Made by a program: the position numbers and the translations under genes. DNA of 7,260 nucleotides, taken from contig DAOVMP010000019.1 in the NCBI GenBank assembly GCA_030630695.1, positions 1-7,260 on the forward strand, given 5' to 3'. The stretch's first letter is position 1. The number at the start of each line of letters is the position of its first letter. Origin of the DNA: Candidatus Woesearchaeota archaeon (GTDB lineage Archaea; Nanobdellota; Nanobdellia; Woesearchaeales; ARS49). The notes below the pieces were generated by a model, which was not told the DNA's origin, did not search any database, and saw only the letters and a list, made by a program, of their open reading frames with translations. Shown in pieces: positions 6,295-7,260 of the stretch.

Positions 6295-7260
6295 ATGCCG
6301 ACTGTTAGTGAGATAAGGGATCATCTTCTAAAACCGCCGCAGCCTAAAGATATTGTAAATATTGCTATTGAGGAGTATAATAAGATTATGAGTGAAATTA
6401 GGCAAAAGGCAGAGGAATATGAAGACAAAAAGGATTTTTTTAACAGTCAGACAAGAGAAATATACGCCAGATCTGGAGAACCAGATGAGCCAGAGCAGGA
6501 TAAAATACTTCTTCCTCTTTTTGTAGAGCTTGGTGAACAGCTTGTAAAAGGAAGAAACATAGATGAAATTCTTGCAGATGTTCCAGTTATTAATAGAAAA
6601 TCTCCTAATAAAATAGTTACAGAATATTTGCCTACTCTAGAGGTTTTTGTTCAAAGTCCAGCCAATTTGATTCATGAAATTGATTACTTACAGCCGTATC
6701 AAGTTGCAGTTTTAGATGAATCAATGGATATTCCAAATCCTTTTTCAAAGACATTAGTTAAAGATCCAGAAATTTCGCATAAAGATGCAATGAAACAATA
6801 TATTTATTTTCTTGCAGAAGAAGAAATAATAGAGAGATATGGAGAAAAATACAAGGCGAAACACGGGAAAAACCTTGACTGGAATTTAGCAATAGACACA
6901 GGCGGCCGGCTTAAATATTCTGCTCTAAGATTATTAAAAAGTAAAAGATTAAAAAGACTTGCCCACGCAACAATTAAAAGTCTTCCAGAGTTTACGAGGA
7001 TTAAAGTTGTTTATGAGTCTACTATAAATTCTTTTATTGAAAAGATGCGAAATAGATCTAGGTTAGGTAAAAAATTCAGAAGATATATTGAAAACACGTC
7101 AAATTTCTTTACAGAAAAAACATTCCAAGAATTAAGCATTGTTCCAAGTATGCTTTTTACAGAGGCATATGAAAGATCTTTAGAAACACTTGAAAAAACA
7201 GGCAAACAACCTTTGGGTTTTGCATCTTGGGGTTTTGATAGGAAATTTTTAAGACTTATG
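6295..7260 (+). CDS. Unrecognised soluble helix-rich protein (3'-truncated by window edge)
   Basis: Open from ATG 6295 to the last base with no stop: 322 codons, protein beginning MPTVSEIRDHLLKPPQPKDI. An in-frame TGA at 6250 and the TATA box at 6265-6272 fix this ATG as the first possible start. I do not recognise the family. It has no signal peptide and no membrane segment, so it is probably cytosolic. Residues about 20-55 (IAIEEYNKIMSEIRQKAEEY) look like an amphipathic or coiled-coil helix, followed by an acidic patch GEPDEPEQD (61-69). The middle contains YLPTLEVFVQSPANLIHEID and NPFSKTLVKDPEISHKD, then helices rich in Lys/Arg such as RLLKSKRLKRLAHATIKSL. The visible end reads PLGFASWGFDRKFLRLM. 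Base composition and codon use match the other genes, with no sign of recent transfer. It shares no obvious motif with the surface protein upstream. The coding call is firm; the function is unknown. Confidence 0.85.
   Translation, partial: MPTVSEIRDHLLKPPQPKDIVNIAIEEYNKIMSEIRQKAEEYEDKKDFFNSQTREIYARSGEPDEPEQDKILLPLFVELGEQLVKGRNIDEILADVPVINRKSPNKIVTEYLPTLEVFVQSPANLIHEIDYLQPYQVAVLDESMDIPNPFSKTLVKDPEISHKDAMKQYIYFLAEEEIIERYGEKYKAKHGKNLDWNLAIDTGGRLKYSALRLLKSKRLKRLAHATIKSLPEFTRIKVVYESTINSFIEKMRNRSRLGKKFRRYIENTSNFFTEKTFQELSIVPSMLFTEAYERSLETLEKTGKQPLGFASWGFDRKFLRLM

Noticed and set aside
5958..6308. 116-codon + strand frame overlapping the end of the surface protein
   Set aside because: Its basic composition only reflects the A-rich Lys tract read in another frame, and it runs past the promoter of the next gene.

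Overview
The window reads as part of an AT-rich archaeal chromosome. It begins inside a conserved transcription/translation operon, all on the + strand: the C-terminal part of RNA polymerase subunit A'' (rpoA2), ribosomal protein L30e, the short two-KH archaeal NusA, ribosomal protein S12 and ribosomal protein S7. This gene order (rpoA2-rpl30e-nusA-rps12-rps7) is characteristic of Archaea. L30e, the split A'' subunit and the ~140-residue NusA rule out Bacteria. Spacing is extremely tight: 0 bp, a 4-base ATGA overlap, an 8-base overlap and another 4-base overlap, so these five genes are almost certainly one transcript whose promoter lies upstream of the window.

In many archaea the block continues into the elongation factors aEF-2 and aEF-1alpha. 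Here it stops after rps7. A 107-bp gap follows that holds a nested inverted repeat with T-rich flanks (candidate terminator) and then a strong TATA element. Downstream is an independently transcribed gene for a 1087-residue secreted, membrane-anchored surface protein. Its order is: signal peptide, right-handed parallel beta-helix, beta-sandwich-like module, second Cys-marked beta-helix, second copy of the module, Gly/Ser linker, a domain with a D-x-D-x-N-type acidic loop, one transmembrane helix, and a ~160-residue very Lys-rich cytoplasmic tail. A 65-bp gap with a second TATA element leads to a soluble, helix-rich protein that I do not recognise and that runs off the right edge (322 codons visible).

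Low GC, heavily Asn-rich surface proteins of this type and apparently leaderless TATA promoters suggest a DPANN-type archaeon (Woesearchaeota/Pacearchaeota/Nanoarchaeota-like). That placement is inference, not something the window proves. No tRNA, rRNA, CRISPR array, IS element or integrase was seen. The most notable points are the surface protein with its duplicated ectodomain and a repeated K-T-T-F-x-P motif in its cytosolic tail, the Pol II-like Asn in the RNA polymerase trigger loop, and the unrecognised terminal gene.
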